In this document: positions 12,925 through 24,415 of the stretch, piece after piece
How the letters are laid out: every line of letters begins with the position of its first letter
Numbering within the stretch: the stretch's first letter is position 1
The notes under the pieces: generated by a model
Databases searched by the model: none
Told to the model about the DNA's origin: nothing
Seen by the model: only the letters and a program-made list of their open reading frames with translations
Translations under genes and position numbers: made by a program
Assembly: GCA_018136815.1 (NCBI GenBank)
Contig: CM030936.1
Coordinates: forward strand, 5,975,685-6,039,684
Length of the DNA stretch: 64,000 nucleotides
Origin: Isochrysis galbana
Lineage: Eukaryota; Haptophyta; Isochrysidales; Isochrysidaceae
Direction of reading: 5' to 3'

Positions 12925-13190
12925 TTGAGAAGGTTTCACTCGGGTTTCACTCCGGGGGTTTCACTCTTGCTCGACTACCGAGTAAAGATGGGTGAAACCC
13001 GAGGAAAACAACCTTCTGCAAAAAAGAGGGTTTTTGAGAAGGTTTCACTCGGGTTTCACTCGGGTTTCACTCCGGGGTTTCACTTGCTCGACTACCGAGT
13101 AAAGCTGGGTGAAACCCGAGGAAAACAACGTTCTGCAAAAGGGAAACAGCGTTCTGTTGGCCGCGAGGGGTTTCACTGCGCCGTAAGAGG
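12925..13190. repeat. Tandem and inverted GGTTTCACT repeats
   Basis: Two imperfect tandem units of about 110 bp (from about 12936 and 13037) each contain GGGTTTCACTC copies and the reverse partner GGTGAAACCCGAGGAAAAC, so each can fold into a hairpin. The end (AGGGAAACAGCGTTCTG, then TTGGCCGCGAGGGGTTTCACTGC without its first base repeated) recurs at 17693-17736 in the same orientation, on the far side of the SANT-like gene. Confidence 0.75.
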
Positions 13191-13410
13191 CTCCCGCGGG
13201 AACGGGTGGACCGCGGGGGGGCGCGCCCTTCTCTCGCGCGAGATGCGCGCCTCGCGCCCCCCCATGGAGCCCCCAGAGCTCCCCATGCCCTCTCGGCGCT
13301 CACCGCCCGCGCTCACGCCGCTCGAAGCCGCGAGAGCCGAGTTCACATGGCCTGTGCGCTTCTAGCGCGACGGCTCCGATCGCATGGGGCCGTCACAATG
13401 GAGCCCTTGG

Positions 13411-13790
13411 CAGTCGGAGCGCGCGCCGAGCTGAGGGCGAGCAGCGAGGGTGAGGATGGGAGGAGGGAAAGTGATGGGGAGCCGGAGGGGGAGGGTTGTC
13501 ACGATGAGAGGGGAGGGGAGGGAGAGAGAGTGAGCAGCTTAGTAACAGCGATAGCGACATCGAGAGATCGAGGGAGAGGGAGAGGCAGAGCGATGAGGAG
13601 CGCGCGCGGAGCTGAGGGCGAGCGACGAGGATGAGGATGGGAGGAAGGAAAGTGAGGGTGAGGGGGAGCTGGAGGGGGAGGGTTGTCACAATGAGAGGGG
13701 AGGGGAGGGAGAGAGACTGAGCAGGTGAGCGATAGTGAGAATGACATTGAGAGATCAAGGGAGAGGGAGAGGCAGAGCAAGGTGAGAGGG
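13411..13790. repeat. Two-copy tandem duplication, about 190 bp per unit
   Basis: The unit beginning GCGCGCCGAGCTGAGGGCGA and ending GGGAGAGGGAGAGGCAGAGC is present twice (about 13411-13592 and 13604-13775) with moderate divergence. It is purine-rich on the plus strand. No coding pattern is conserved between copies in any frame beyond what the low complexity forces. Confidence 0.7.
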
Positions 13791-13984
13791 AGAGGAACAA
13801 CCCAAGACCCCTTTCTAGCAGATGGCTTAGTCTTTGTTGCACTGCATGTGGGTGGTAGTGTTCCTTAGCATCTGGACAATGTGGAGTGTGTGTTCTATTG
13901 TTCCACTGTGCTTGGAAAATTGGGAAATCAATAAATGCATCCTCTCAAGCATAGGGACCGAAATGTCCTTAAACTACCACAGGA

Positions 13985-14140
13985 TGCATGATGCGTTACG
14001 TGTAACTCTCTTTATGAGAGACCGTGCCTTGCATTCCTATGAGTTACCATCACCCACGGTCTTGAGGGGTGGGGTAGCCTTGCACAAGATCCAACCTCAT
14101 GATGCGTAACGTGTAACTCCCTCTGGGAGACCGTGCCTTG
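13985..14140. repeat. Diverged direct repeat with GAGACCGTGCCTTG
   Basis: The phrase CATGATGCGT(T/A)ACGTGTAACTC, followed by GAGACCGTGCCTTG, occurs at about 13987 and 14098. About 110 bp separate the two. The unit has no gene-like content. A related GGACCGTGCCTTA phrase occurs at 47832. Confidence 0.6.
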
Positions 14141-14339
14141 AGTGTTGTGACCAAGGCTACCCACTCACCCTTCTTTTTCTCAATTGTTCCTCAAGCGCCC
14201 TCCTCAGCCCAGCCTCACAAGCAGCATGCATGCCCCCCCAAGCTATATGGGGGGGGGGGGGGGCACCTGCCACTGCAAAAGACAAGTTTCACTGGCTCAG
14301 ATGGAGAGCGAGATGATGGGTTAGCCCCTGGTGGGCTCC

Positions 14340-14712
14340 TAGCCCCGGAGCCCCCCCCCCCCCAAGGGGGGGGGGGGATAATCGACAAAGGATGGAATCT
14401 AGAATTCCCCCCCTGCCCCCTGGAGCTCCCTAGGGGGGGGATAATCGATAAAGGATGGAATCTAGAATTCCCCTCCTGGAGCTCCTTGGGGGGGATAATC
14501 AATAATCGATAAAGGATTGAATCTGGAATTCCCCCCCTGGAGCTCCCTAGGGGGGGATAATCGATATTGATAAAGGATGGAATCTGGCGGAATTCCCCCC
14601 CTGGAGCTCCCTAGGGGGGGATAATCGATAAAGGACGATGGAATCTAGAATTCCCCCCCGGAGCTTCCTAAGGGGGAATAATCAATAAACGATAAAGGAT
14701 GGAAATCGGAAT
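14340..14712. repeat. Hairpin-rich minisatellite, about six units of 55-75 bp
   Basis: Each unit has GGAATTCCCCCCTGGAGCTC, then CCTAGGGGGGGATAATCGAT and AAAGGATGGAATCT. The C-run and G-run around GGAGCTCC pair with each other, so each repeat is itself a stem-loop. Units vary by small insertions such as AATCAATAATCGAT. This is not a CRISPR array: there are no distinct spacers and the genome is eukaryotic. Confidence 0.85.
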
Positions 14713-15536
14713 TCCACGGCACGCTGGGTCAAGGAGGATGAGGACCGGGAGAAGGACACAAGTGCTCGCGTCCATAAGCCGACCACAAGCAGGTGAAGGG
14801 CACGTTCCTCGGTGATGTCGGGGCATTCCTCCGGGTGGCTAGTCTTTTCACCAACATGCATACGTGCTTGTACGGTAGCATTGTTTCCCACAAGTTTGGT
14901 ATGAAACCTCCTGCCCTTCAGACATACATGGCTGGGGGGCCCTTTTGATAGGTGATGGTCCTCCCCGTGTCCCGTGTAGCCTCACTTACAATGTAACATA
15001 AACAACTGTATTAGTAGTGTTAGAAGTGATGCTAAGAGGCTGAGGCCTCAAGTTCGGGTTCTCTTCGACAAATACCACCATGAAAAGCTTCCGCCAATTT
15101 CTAGTTGCACAGCCCCCCCCCCTCCCCTTGCCCCCCCCCCCCTTCCCCCCCCCCCCCCCCCTTCCCCCCTCGCCCCCTACCCCCTACTCCCTCTTCTCCC
15201 CCCCCCCCCCCCCCATGTTACCGTTGGTCGGGTGTTATCCTTGGTCCTTTGTAACCGTGTGACGGTGTTGTTCTCATACTTGACGGTGTGTTCGATTCCT
15301 AGTCTTCCTCCTAGTCGCAGTAGTTGGGCGCTCGGTGCGAGTTCGATGCGAGTGTGTGTTCGGAAGTCGTTGGTCTCGACACACAAAACTTTTTGGTTTG
15401 GTCGACGTCGCACGCCTGCGCGGTCGGCGCGCGCTCCATCGCTGCAACTATAACAATGGTTTCTCGAGAGAGGGAGAGAGAGAGGGAGAGAGGGAGGGAG
15501 GAAGGGAGGGAGGGAGGGAGGGAGGGAGGGAGGGAG

Positions 15537-15595
<59 letters not shown>

Positions 15596-15886
15596 GGGGG
15601 GGGGGAGTTGTAACTTATAACAGGAGTCGGTGGCCAGCGGGGGGGGGGTGTAAGAATCGGGTGCTTCATCGTATTCCTTTATTGGACTTACAGGATAGGG
15701 TTTGATGAATTAACTATTAATATTAGGCAAAGGCACACGGGTGCCCAGGGCCCATGGCTGCGCTGAAACAAGCAAATACACGCCAACGAGTAGCAAGTAG
15801 ACAGACACGCTGCGAGTGCACGCCTTCGGCGCCATGCTCGGAAGGCGAAAGGGCCTCGCGAGTACAGTGTTACGCTCAACAATCAA
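14713..15886. repeat. Spacer with C-run and (AG)n tracts
   Basis: No gene is seen. A broken C-rich tract lies at 15111-15215. From about 15465 to 15606 there is GGGAGA/GGGAGG repeat passing into pure (AG)n and a terminal G-run. Open frames across these tracts on either strand reflect the repeats. Confidence 0.7.
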
Positions 15887-17520
15887 CTAAGGGCCGGCAG
15901 AGGGGCGGTTCACTTGGAGGATCTGCTGCATCAATTGCATCATTGCGGCCTGCTGCTCCATCATCATTTGCTGCATTCGCATTGCGTTTTGCGCTTCACG
16001 TTCCGCGCGCGCATCTTCACGAAGCTCCCGCTCGCGCTCGCGCTCCATGGTGCGCCGCTCGTGTTCTCTTTGAGCTTCAAGCCGGGCTTCGTCCATCTTG
16101 ATTTCATGTTCGAGGCGCACCGCTTCGAGCCGGGACTTCTCCTCCAAGCGCTGCGCCTCAGCCTCCTCACGCGCCACCTGCCGCGCCTCACGCGCCTCCT
16201 CCACCGCAACGCTGCGCTCCGCCACGTGAGCTTGGTGTGCTTGGCGCTCTCGCTTGAGTAGGCTGTCCTCGCGCTTGGACAGCATGAATTCCGCGAGGAT
16301 TTCCCGGGTGCTCGCCGGCGCCCCGTGTGCCCTCTTCGCCTTCTTCGCCTTGGACGCGGTCGACGAAGGCGCCGAACGCACCTTGACAAGCCATTGCTTG
16401 CCCTCGTCGTCCGGCTCCTCCAGGGTGTACCCTGCTGGGCGTTTGGAGGGGTCTTCAATGAGCATTTGGGGAGTGAGGCACGGGTCCTCACCGCTTTCGA
16501 CGACTCCGATCACGTAATCCTCGAGCCCAATGCGCTCCGGCCCGCTTGTGCTGCTGGCGTCGTCTTTGTTGTTCTTAGCCGCGCCGTTTTCCGCCGCCTG
16601 CAGGGCGGAGGGCACGTGATGGGTGATGGCAGCCAACTCGCGCTGGTGGGGTGCGAGGGGCCGGGGCACATGTGCGTCTACTCACGTGCAATTCTTCCTC
16701 GCTGAGAGCCTTGTGTGCGGCCCGAGCCGCGGCGTCTTGCGCGGTGCCGGCCGCGCGGTCGGCTTCCTTGAGCATTTTGACACGTGCCGCCTCGTCGTTT
16801 GCCATCCTGTAGATCTCCGCCACTTGCACGATGAGCTGTTCGTACTCTGTGAATTTCTCCGACTTGGTGTCCTCCACTTGCGTTGGATGGTCGACTTGTA
16901 CGGGCTCTCGCTGCTCCTTGCCCTGGGTGTACAAGTGAGCCCCTTCCTGCAATACGATCGCGAACGAAGTGGAGACGGTGAGCAGTGGAACTGAAGCGCA
17001 TGCACCCTGCCCACGCGTAGCGCGCGCTACGCCGGCGCCGGCGCGTGCTTTCTTCGACCTGGGAACCCAGCCAAGCCCAGCATGCGCGCACACACCTTCA
17101 GCCACCTCTTCAGGGAGCTCAGCACTGACGTGTAGGGGCTGGGGAAAACGTCCCCAAACTCCCTGAAGCTCTCGTCCAGCAAGGTGAGCGTCAGGATGCC
17201 GTCGGTCTTGTTCGTCCATGCGTGCGCCTGGGTGTGCTTCTCGCCGTCCCTTGACTTGCCCTCCTTGAAGGTCATGAAGGCCTTCGGGCCGCAGTCGATC
17301 ACCTGCTTCAGCAGAGCGATCTTCCGCGGCTCGGTCCAATCCATGCGCCACTTCTTGTTCGCGTCGTCCGCCTCGGCCTGCGTTCACGGCGTGCCGGGAG
17401 AGGGCGAGAGTGAGGTGATGATAGGTGAGGTTGGTGTGCGCGCGCGGGCTCGCGTGGCCCCGGTGCCGCCGCACCCCCACCCTTTCGCTCCCAGGGTGGC
17501 GGGCGCAAGCGCACCGCCAT
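15887..17520 (-). CDS. Myb/SANT-like protein with charged coiled-coil tail, possibly transposon-associated
   Basis: Proposed exons: 17520-17515 (ATGGCG), 17377-17096, 16946-16686 and 16597-15887, all joined in phase 0, giving about 419 residues. The N-terminus (KKWRMDWTEPRKIALLKQVIDCG, here split: tryptophans at about residues 11 and 14, then a helix) with later W and LDESFREFGDVF resembles the trihelix or Myb/SANT-like DNA-binding domain found in Harbinger-type and similar transposon accessory proteins. The C-terminal third is an Arg/Glu-rich coiled coil ending in a Gln/Met-rich stretch (MQQMMMEQQAAMMQLMQQI). The last acceptor is uncertain: 16642 would also keep phase but leaves a 43-bp intron. 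Hairpin repeats lie directly upstream (17597-17700) and at 12925, and part of them is a direct repeat. That context suggests a mobile unit, but no transposase was found beside it. Confidence 0.6.
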
Positions 17521-17592
17521 CGCTCGCGGAGAAGCAAAAAACTGGTAGTGAAACCCGCCAGAGTTGTTCTTCGCGCCCACTGGGCGGAGTTA

Positions 17593-17745
17593 AACAAACA
17601 TGGTTTCACCGAGGTTTCACTCCGCGTTTGAAGTCAAACGCGGAGTGAAACCTTGGTGAAATCGGAGTGAAACCCCTGCAAAAACCCCCGAAAGGGAAAC
17701 AGCGTTCTGCTGGCCGCGAGGGCTTTCACTGCGCGCCGCCCCGAT
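17593..17745. repeat. Long perfect hairpin plus direct-repeat end
   Basis: A stem of about 27 bp per arm (CACCGAGGTTTCACTCCGCG running into CGTTTGA, then TCAAACG and its partner) has a loop of only 2 bp, centred near 17630. It is followed by AGGGAAACAGCGTTCTG and a GGCCGCGAGGG...TTTCACTGCGC segment that also ends the repeat block at 13140-13185. The tight stem suggests a recombination or transposon end, or two abutting terminal repeats. Confidence 0.75.
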
Positions 17746-20481
17746 GATGCGGAAGAGCCCCCACTCCCGTTTGTTTCTTCTCTGTTTACGTGATTTTTCG
17801 TCTCTCTTTGTCTCGCGAATTTGCCTTTAAGACCAAGGACCGTCAAAAACTTTCTCGTTGTCACCGTAAGTAAACGATGAGTGACGTTGGCACTGGCTGT
17901 CGCGGCCGATGGGGATCATAATCATAAGTGGGATGAGCTCATCTTCCTTATCTCCCTCGCCATTGATTCTCTAGGCCGCTCTGCTAAGACGCGCATCGGC
18001 CCGCAGCGCCTTTCAATTGCCCGGCTGGAGCGCGAGGCGGCTCAGGCCGGCTTGGGCGAAGATGTCTTCGCCAGGGATGTTTTGGCGTACAAGATGACTC
18101 CATGACTCCGCTTTGGCGTACGTCGTCTCCCCGACCTCCGCCGCTTTGTTGACGCACTGAGAGGGTGCAACCTCAGGTTTGGTTGTTTTTTTGCAAGTGC
18201 CCCCCATGTGGACGGTATAAGTTCTACTTAAAGGACCCCCTTTTTTACAGTACAAACGTGCAGCAAGACGAGTTGACCGTAGAAAAGGGGACATCGCAGC
18301 CGGTCCTGCCCTTTCACCGCGCCCTCGTTCCCTTCAGCCACCCCAACGCAGGTGGTTTCACCCCACCCCGCCGTACGAAGGCGCGCAGGCGTCCCATAGG
18401 CGGGAGGAGATGCGTCCACATAGGCGGGCGGAGAGGCGCGCCAATGTCTCCTGACCGGGAGGGACAGTGGCAGCGAGGGCAGCGCCGGGCGAGCGGAAGC
18501 AGCCCCTAGAGCAATGCTTCCCCCCCCCCCATACCCTCACGCGGCACTGTTCCGTTTGGCTGACGGAGTGGATGGGTAGGAGGGAGGAATAAACCGGCAT
18601 GACTTCGACTTCTCGTTCTGCAGTCGCTCTGCGAGACTCTCTCTCTCTCTCTCTCCGTCCGCCTCTCCTCGGCCGACGGCAAGAAGATTCGTCCAAAACA
18701 TTCTCCGGTCCCAAGATATCTCGTGGGGGGTCTCTCCGCGCTCCGCGAGGGAAAGGACGCGATCTCGCTCCGAGATCGGCCTCGCGCCCTCCCACGCTGC
18801 CCCGCCGTGCCCTCGGTCCCTCGCCCCCCCCGCGGCAGGTTCTTTCCCTCGGCGTGCCGTCCGTCGCCTCCGGCCGTTATATTAATCCCCCCCCCGCGCG
18901 AGGTTCTCTTCTCCCCCGCGCGCGGTTCGTTTCCTCCGGCCGTCGTTGTTCCCCCCCTCGCTTCGATTCCTCTCGCGGTTCCTTCGATGATTGCCTCCAT
19001 CTCGTCCGTTCTTCTTCGCGATCCTCGCGGAGGGGGCACCGACGTTTAATGTTAGTTTCGTCGCGGTTTCGATGAAAGAAAGGAAGAACGAATGGCACGC
19101 GCCTCGCGTCTCGCGTCTTGTTTCGTCGTCCCTTGCTCGTCGCTTGTCTAGAAGGTCTCTCCGCACATCGCCTTCTCCCCCCGCGCGAGTTTGGATCTCT
19201 CCTCGACCCTCCGCGTTGGCTTCAGCGGACGAGTTCCACTTTAACGATAGTTCGAACCCTTCGGTGGCGTAGTTATGCGCTCTCTTTCCGTATATCTTCG
19301 CGCATGACGAGCGATCGCGACTTCAGCCTTCGCCGCGCGGGGAGGGGTTTGTTTATCGTATGATTCCGGAGTGTTTACGTTAGTTTTCTGAGCCCAAGGA
19401 CTTTGGTTTTTGGTTTCTTGTGAGTGATTTTTGTAGCGACTTCGTCGAGTCCCACCGTGTTCCCAAGCGAGTCCCCCCGAGTTCCCGAGTCTATACCCCG
19501 AGTCAACGAGTCAATACAAGCCAAGCACGCGCCTGAGCCACCCCCAGTCGCCTGCCACCACCTCCCACAAGCCTCCTTCCACACTCCACACTTCCGCGCC
19601 CTCCGTGCTCCGTGCGTGCGTCGTGCGTCGTGCGTCGATCACCATGCCCGTAGTCACCCCCGAGGAAAGCTCCATGAGCTCCCCACAAGAACCGCGTTCC
19701 GCGCTAGCTGCCGGCGCGCCCTCGCAGGCAATCTCCAAGAGTGAGATCAGCCTTGCTCTGACAGAAACAAGGTTGGGCTCCTTGAATTTTGGCAATCTGC
19801 TGCAAATGATTAATTGTGCCTAGAGCTTCCCTCTCACCTTCTCTCCTTTCTTTCGCGCGCCGCTCTCTCCCGCCTCTCTTTCAGTAAAGCCAACCAACGG
19901 TGGCAACGGTGAGGAGTGAGTGAGAGTGAGAGGATAAATAAAAATAATGAAAATATCAAATATGTGAAAGTCTTTGAAAGTAAGTGATACTCCTAGTGGC
20001 TAGTGGAAGGTGAAAGGGTGCAATTGGATGGAGGACTAAGGACTAAGGGCGTAAGCTACGAGCAACGAGCAAGAAGCAAGAAGGCAGAGGCAAGCAAAAG
20101 CAAAGACAAGTATTCGTATTCGTTGCGTAAGCTCATTTATTTGTTATTGTTATTTGTATTTTTAACGATATCCTTCTTTTAAAGTACATGTCATGTAGCC
20201 GCGTCCATTGTCACCCTGACAGTCACCGTCAGGTCCCCCTGACCTGACTCCTACCTGACGTACCTGAAGTCAGACCTGACGTGACAACTAGGCGGGGTAG
20301 AGGCTCCGTTGCCGTCGGAGGGCTACGGTCCCGCAGCACTAAGGTTATACTAACACAACAATAAAACTCTGACGCCCCGCCTCCCCCTCCGCCCCTAATC
20401 AACGGCCTCATTTGCAATCTGCAACAACAAAACTCGCCCTGGGTCCCTCCCCCCCCGCCCCTCTCCCCCCCCGCTGGCGAG
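17746..20481. other. Gene-free spacer; repeat C copy at about 18160-18240
   Basis: No gene is supported. A phrase GAGGGTGCAACCTCAGGTTT GGTTG (given in two parts) at 18161 recurs at 23541 and, reversed and diverged, at 44222. A CATAGGCGGG(A/C)GGAGA(T/G)GCG direct repeat lies at 18396 and 18419. From 18500 to 19400 the DNA is C-rich and Ser/Arg/Pro-coding in all plus frames without a recognisable domain. An AT-rich stretch follows (19920-20190). Confidence 0.5.
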
Positions 20482-22093
20482 ATGTCCTCCTCGCCTCCTC
20501 CGCCGCGCCCCACCCCGCAGGGCGAGATCCCATGGGAGGAGGCGAGCGACGTGATCGGCTACATCCTCTCAATCGTGATTGGTCTGCTCGTCCTTCTCGT
20601 TGCCCTCGGCGTACGCCGCCAGCGCCTCGCGGCACAAGCGATCAAGGCAGCAAAGGCCGCAAAGGAGGCGAGGGATAACCCGCCGGGAGTCGTGCCCAAG
20701 CGCGACTTGTTGGCAGTGGAGAAGGCGGCCAAGGTGCTGGGTGAAGACACAGCGCCATTCCTTGCCACTCTGCTCTCGTGCGGAGTCCTCGAACAGCTCT
20801 CCAAACCGTGCACCGATGGTGCGGTCAAGGCGGTCAAGAAGGCGCTTGGAGCCAGGGTGGTCTGGCCAGACGAGCCGGCGAGCGTGGCCGCAGCGGGCGC
20901 GCTGCTCTACGCGCACCTGCGGGCGGACGAGTTGCCAGCCAAAGGCGTCTGGCCGCGCGCCGTCAAGGACGCATGCGAGTACGCGCGCGAGGCGGTCGTC
21001 GAGGCGAGCATCCGACTCACACGGCATGCGTTTGATGCCTCATGCAAGGACGGCTCGCTCGTGGCAGCGCAGTCGCTGCTGCGCCTCCTCGCGTGCGAGC
21101 GCCTGGGCCTGCACTCGTGGACCGATCCCGCTTGTCTCGCCGCGATGGACGCGCGCCTCGAGGCCAACGGCCTCCCACGTCCGCAGCTCAAGGCCTCCTG
21201 CTCCGCATCAAGTTGGATGGGTGCGCGCCACACCTTTGGACAGGTCGTGCTCACATGCGTTGGTTGAAGGCCCTCGTCTCATGTGCCGATGAGACGATGC
21301 GTGATTCGCGTCCGCTAGTATCAGCTGCGTCGGCCATCTCATCCCGCACGTCCCACCTTCACCTCTCGCCTAGATGCTAGCGCTAGCTCCGTGATGGCCG
21401 GCTCGGTGATCATCGTGCGAGCAACCATCGAGCGACAGCATGCCGATGCGGCAGCGGCGGCGGCGCGCTCGGGTGCCACGTCCTTCGAAAGGAAGATGAC
21501 CACCCTGAAGGGGAAAGCTGTGCGCGTGTGTGAAAGCTACACTTGCATAGTTGGCAGGGAGGACGAAGGTGAGCCTGCAACGCACTCTGTGGCACGGTAT
21601 CTGCGGTTACTCTCACGAATTGCGCCGCAACCGTCTATTGATTGAGTCGGCAGGCCAGACGTGCTCTGTTCTGTCGCACGAACAGCTTGATTGGAGCGAG
21701 CCATTGCGGTGCTGGCCACTGCAGATGAGCAAGGGGGCTGATTCCCGCCTGTGCACCCTTCTGCTGGTTGCCATATTGCTGCAATAGGGCACGCACACAC
21801 AGGTCTAACAGTGGCATCTCGCTCCCATCACCTCCCCCTCATCGTGCGCCCCTGCAGATGGAAAGACCCCTACCGCGGTCGGTACGATGGAGATCGACGT
21901 GGGCGACGTAGCATCGCCGATGGTCACCGGCGAGCTCAAGTTCTCAGCACCGCTGCAGCCGGGGAAGTACAAGATTAAGCTCATCGTCGCCAGTCTTGCT
22001 GTGCTAGGCGTAGAGGCGGAAGCGAGCACGACGATAGAGGTCACACCTGGTGGCGCCTTCGACGATGATGACGACGACCTCGACGACTATTAG
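20482..22093 (+). CDS. Sec63-like ER membrane protein lacking a visible J domain
   Basis: Three exons, 20482-21220, 21374-21568 and 21858-22093, with introns of 153 and 289 bp, both in phase 1, give 389 residues. There is one N-terminal membrane helix (about 25-44, IGYILSIVIGLLVLLVALGV), then a basic linker and an all-helical region. Next comes a beta-rich C-terminus: AGSVIIVRATIER, then GELKFSAPLQPGKYKIKLIV and GVEAEASTTIEV, ending in a DDDDDDLDDY tail. The order of helix, helical bundle, Ig-like sheet and acidic tail is that of the Sec63 (Brl) domain. In Sec63, this region links the Sec61 translocon to other factors and the acidic tail binds Sec62. No DnaJ domain with HPD is present, and a C-rich 5' UTR precedes the ATG, so it is not simply missed upstream. 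Family assignment rests mainly on the C-terminus and is moderate. Confidence 0.6.
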
Positions 22094-23239
22094 GCAGGGT
22101 GTAGGTCCCGCTGTAGCCCGGCATGCGCACGCTCGTCCAGCGCAAAGACCTCGTGTTGGAGACGGCGTGATTAGCGAACAAAGGAAGACCTGCGTGGACT
22201 ATGTCGCCACCACTCTTTCCAGGATGACGAGAAAGCAGCCCGTAGTGCATGCGGGATGTTCGGTGCGACAGTGTTTCCCGAGGCAGCTTAGCAGTCGATG
22301 CGGCTGTCGATCACTGCATCGGGCATGCATCAACATGATGCGCATGGTGTTCATAACTTGCGCCACGCCGGGCTGGCCGACAAGAGAGTTATTGCAATTG
22401 TGCCGCCCTGTTCACGGTTGCAGGCGACCTCTGCCTAAATGCAGAGGGCCGCCTTCGTTTACACTCGTATTCAGTAGAGCACAAGGCGAGCGGTCCCGAC
22501 ATCATCGCTTCAGTGTGATGTGCGCGTGGCTTGCTACGCTGGCAAGCACTTCGCCCTTGTGCCGGATGCGTGAAGTTCGTTCCTCTTCCATAGAAATGAA
22601 AAGAAAACTTATTAATCATCTCGCCTCGCGCGCGGCCCTAGAGTGGTTAATTCGCAGCCACGTCAGCCCCCTATCTCGCTCTTGCACTCTACGTAGGGGC
22701 CCGGGATGTGGGGTTGGTACGTGGTAGAAGGTAAAGCGCGGCGTGCGTTCCGCACTGCGCGATGGTCTAGCTCTCTCCTTCCTACTCCTACGCCATCGGG
22801 CGGCTGGTTGATGGTTGATTATTGCCTCGCGCTGGCTGCTAGGGAGCAGCCAGGGCGGCAACAAAAAACATCCGAAGACCGAAGATAGAAGATTCAGGGC
22901 TGTCGTAACACTGTAACACCTACTAGCTAGTAGTTGCTACTAGCTACCAGAAGCTAGAAGCCCGGTATCCGGTATGTATATCTAAATCTAATACCTCTCG
23001 CCACTGTTATCGCCCTTGTCTCCTCCGCCTTCGCTCCACTTCCTTCCCTTCCTCCCTTCTCTCCTTTTTCTTTGGTTTCCGGGGTCCGGCCGAGGTGCGC
23101 TACCTTGGGCCCGGTTCAGAGAGTGGGGTCTGGGGTCTGGGTCTGGGCAAGCCTTTTTGTTGTTGAGTCTTTTCTTTCGTCGCTTTGGGTGGTCTCGGGC
23201 CGCGCGGCCGGAGCAGCGCGGCCATCGCCATGGCGAGAT
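22094..23239. other. Intergenic DNA downstream of the Sec63-like gene
   Basis: Nothing recognised. Overlapping open frames on the plus strand (22050-22727) lack domain features and one overlaps the end of the Sec63-like gene, so they are not called. 22915-22990 is AT-rich with CTAGCTAG-type repeats. Confidence 0.5.
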
Positions 23240-23264
23240 GGGCCTCTGCCATACTGCCATGAAA

Positions 23265-23612
23265 ACTTCATACTACCGCACTCGCGGCGCATGGCGCATG
23301 GAGCAACTACCCACACGCAGCATACTTTCTACTTTCTACTTTGTACACCCCCACTCCTCCGGCCCTCGCCCCCCCCCCATGAGGCTGCTCCCCCCGTGAA
23401 CTACTAGGGGGATTGGGGTGATGTCGGAGCGAAGCTCGTTTCCTCTTTGGAAACGAACCGCGAGGGCGCACCGGCGGCTAGCGCGGCGCACGGTTCATCC
23501 GGGAAGCCCGGAACGGGCTCATCGGGAGAACGGGGAGGGTGAGAGGGTGCAACCTCAGGTTTGGTTGTATTTTCGGCCAAAAAAAGGGAAGCTCGAGTTG
23601 CACCTTCTCAAA
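23265..23612 (-). repeat. Partial family A 3' segment and repeat C copy
   Basis: On the plus strand this reads CTACCGCACTCGCGGCG, TTTCTACTTTGTACACCCCC ACTCC, CCCCCCATGAGGCTGCTCCC and CTACTAGGGGGATTGGGGTG. That is the reverse of the right-hand end of the element at 49041-49900. The phrase GAGAGGGTGCAACCTCAGGT follows at 23539, shared with 18160. The join suggests one repeat next to or inside another. Confidence 0.6.
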
Positions 23613-24117
23613 TGACGGGCATACGAAATGGACGGGGAAGTGGCACGGAACGCGAATCGGAGGGACGGAGAAGGGCTAAGAAAAGGCGCGGCGAGCAGAT
23701 ACCGCTTGACTGGGACTCGTAGGGACTCGTAGACTCAAACAAAAGGATGACTCGGAAGACTCGGGGCTTGGGGGTACTCAGGGGGCTGCAGGTCACCAAC
23801 AGGCAACAGGCGCTACAGTGGATAAAAACACACAAATCAACACTCTGCACTCAAACATTCACAGTAACAGGCTGGAAACATACGTTAAACGAACCCCCTC
23901 TGATGAGCAGAACCAGGGGCGCTCACCAGAAAAAGAGGAGAGAGAGAGAGAGAGAGGGAGAACGAGGACTCGAGGGTCAAAACACAATTCGGACTCTGGC
24001 TCGGACTACAGAGTAAAATCCAGTGCCGTCGCAAGTCCTGCCTCGAGTCTCGCGGGGCGGCGGGGAGACGTGTCGTGACGTCGTTGTGTCCTGTGCCCCC
24101 GTGCCCCCCCCCCCCCC

Positions 24118-24415
<298 letters not shown>

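Noticed and set aside
14340-14712. Regularly spaced repeat that superficially resembles a CRISPR array
   Set aside because: Units are tandem and whole-unit conserved, without unique spacers, and the genome has spliceosomal introns.
16643-16685. 43-bp intron alternative in the SANT-like gene
   Set aside because: Phase-compatible but far shorter than every other intron here; the 88-bp alternative is preferred, though not proven.
22050-22727. 225-residue frame after the Sec63-like gene
   Set aside because: It overlaps the real last exon in another frame and has no family features.
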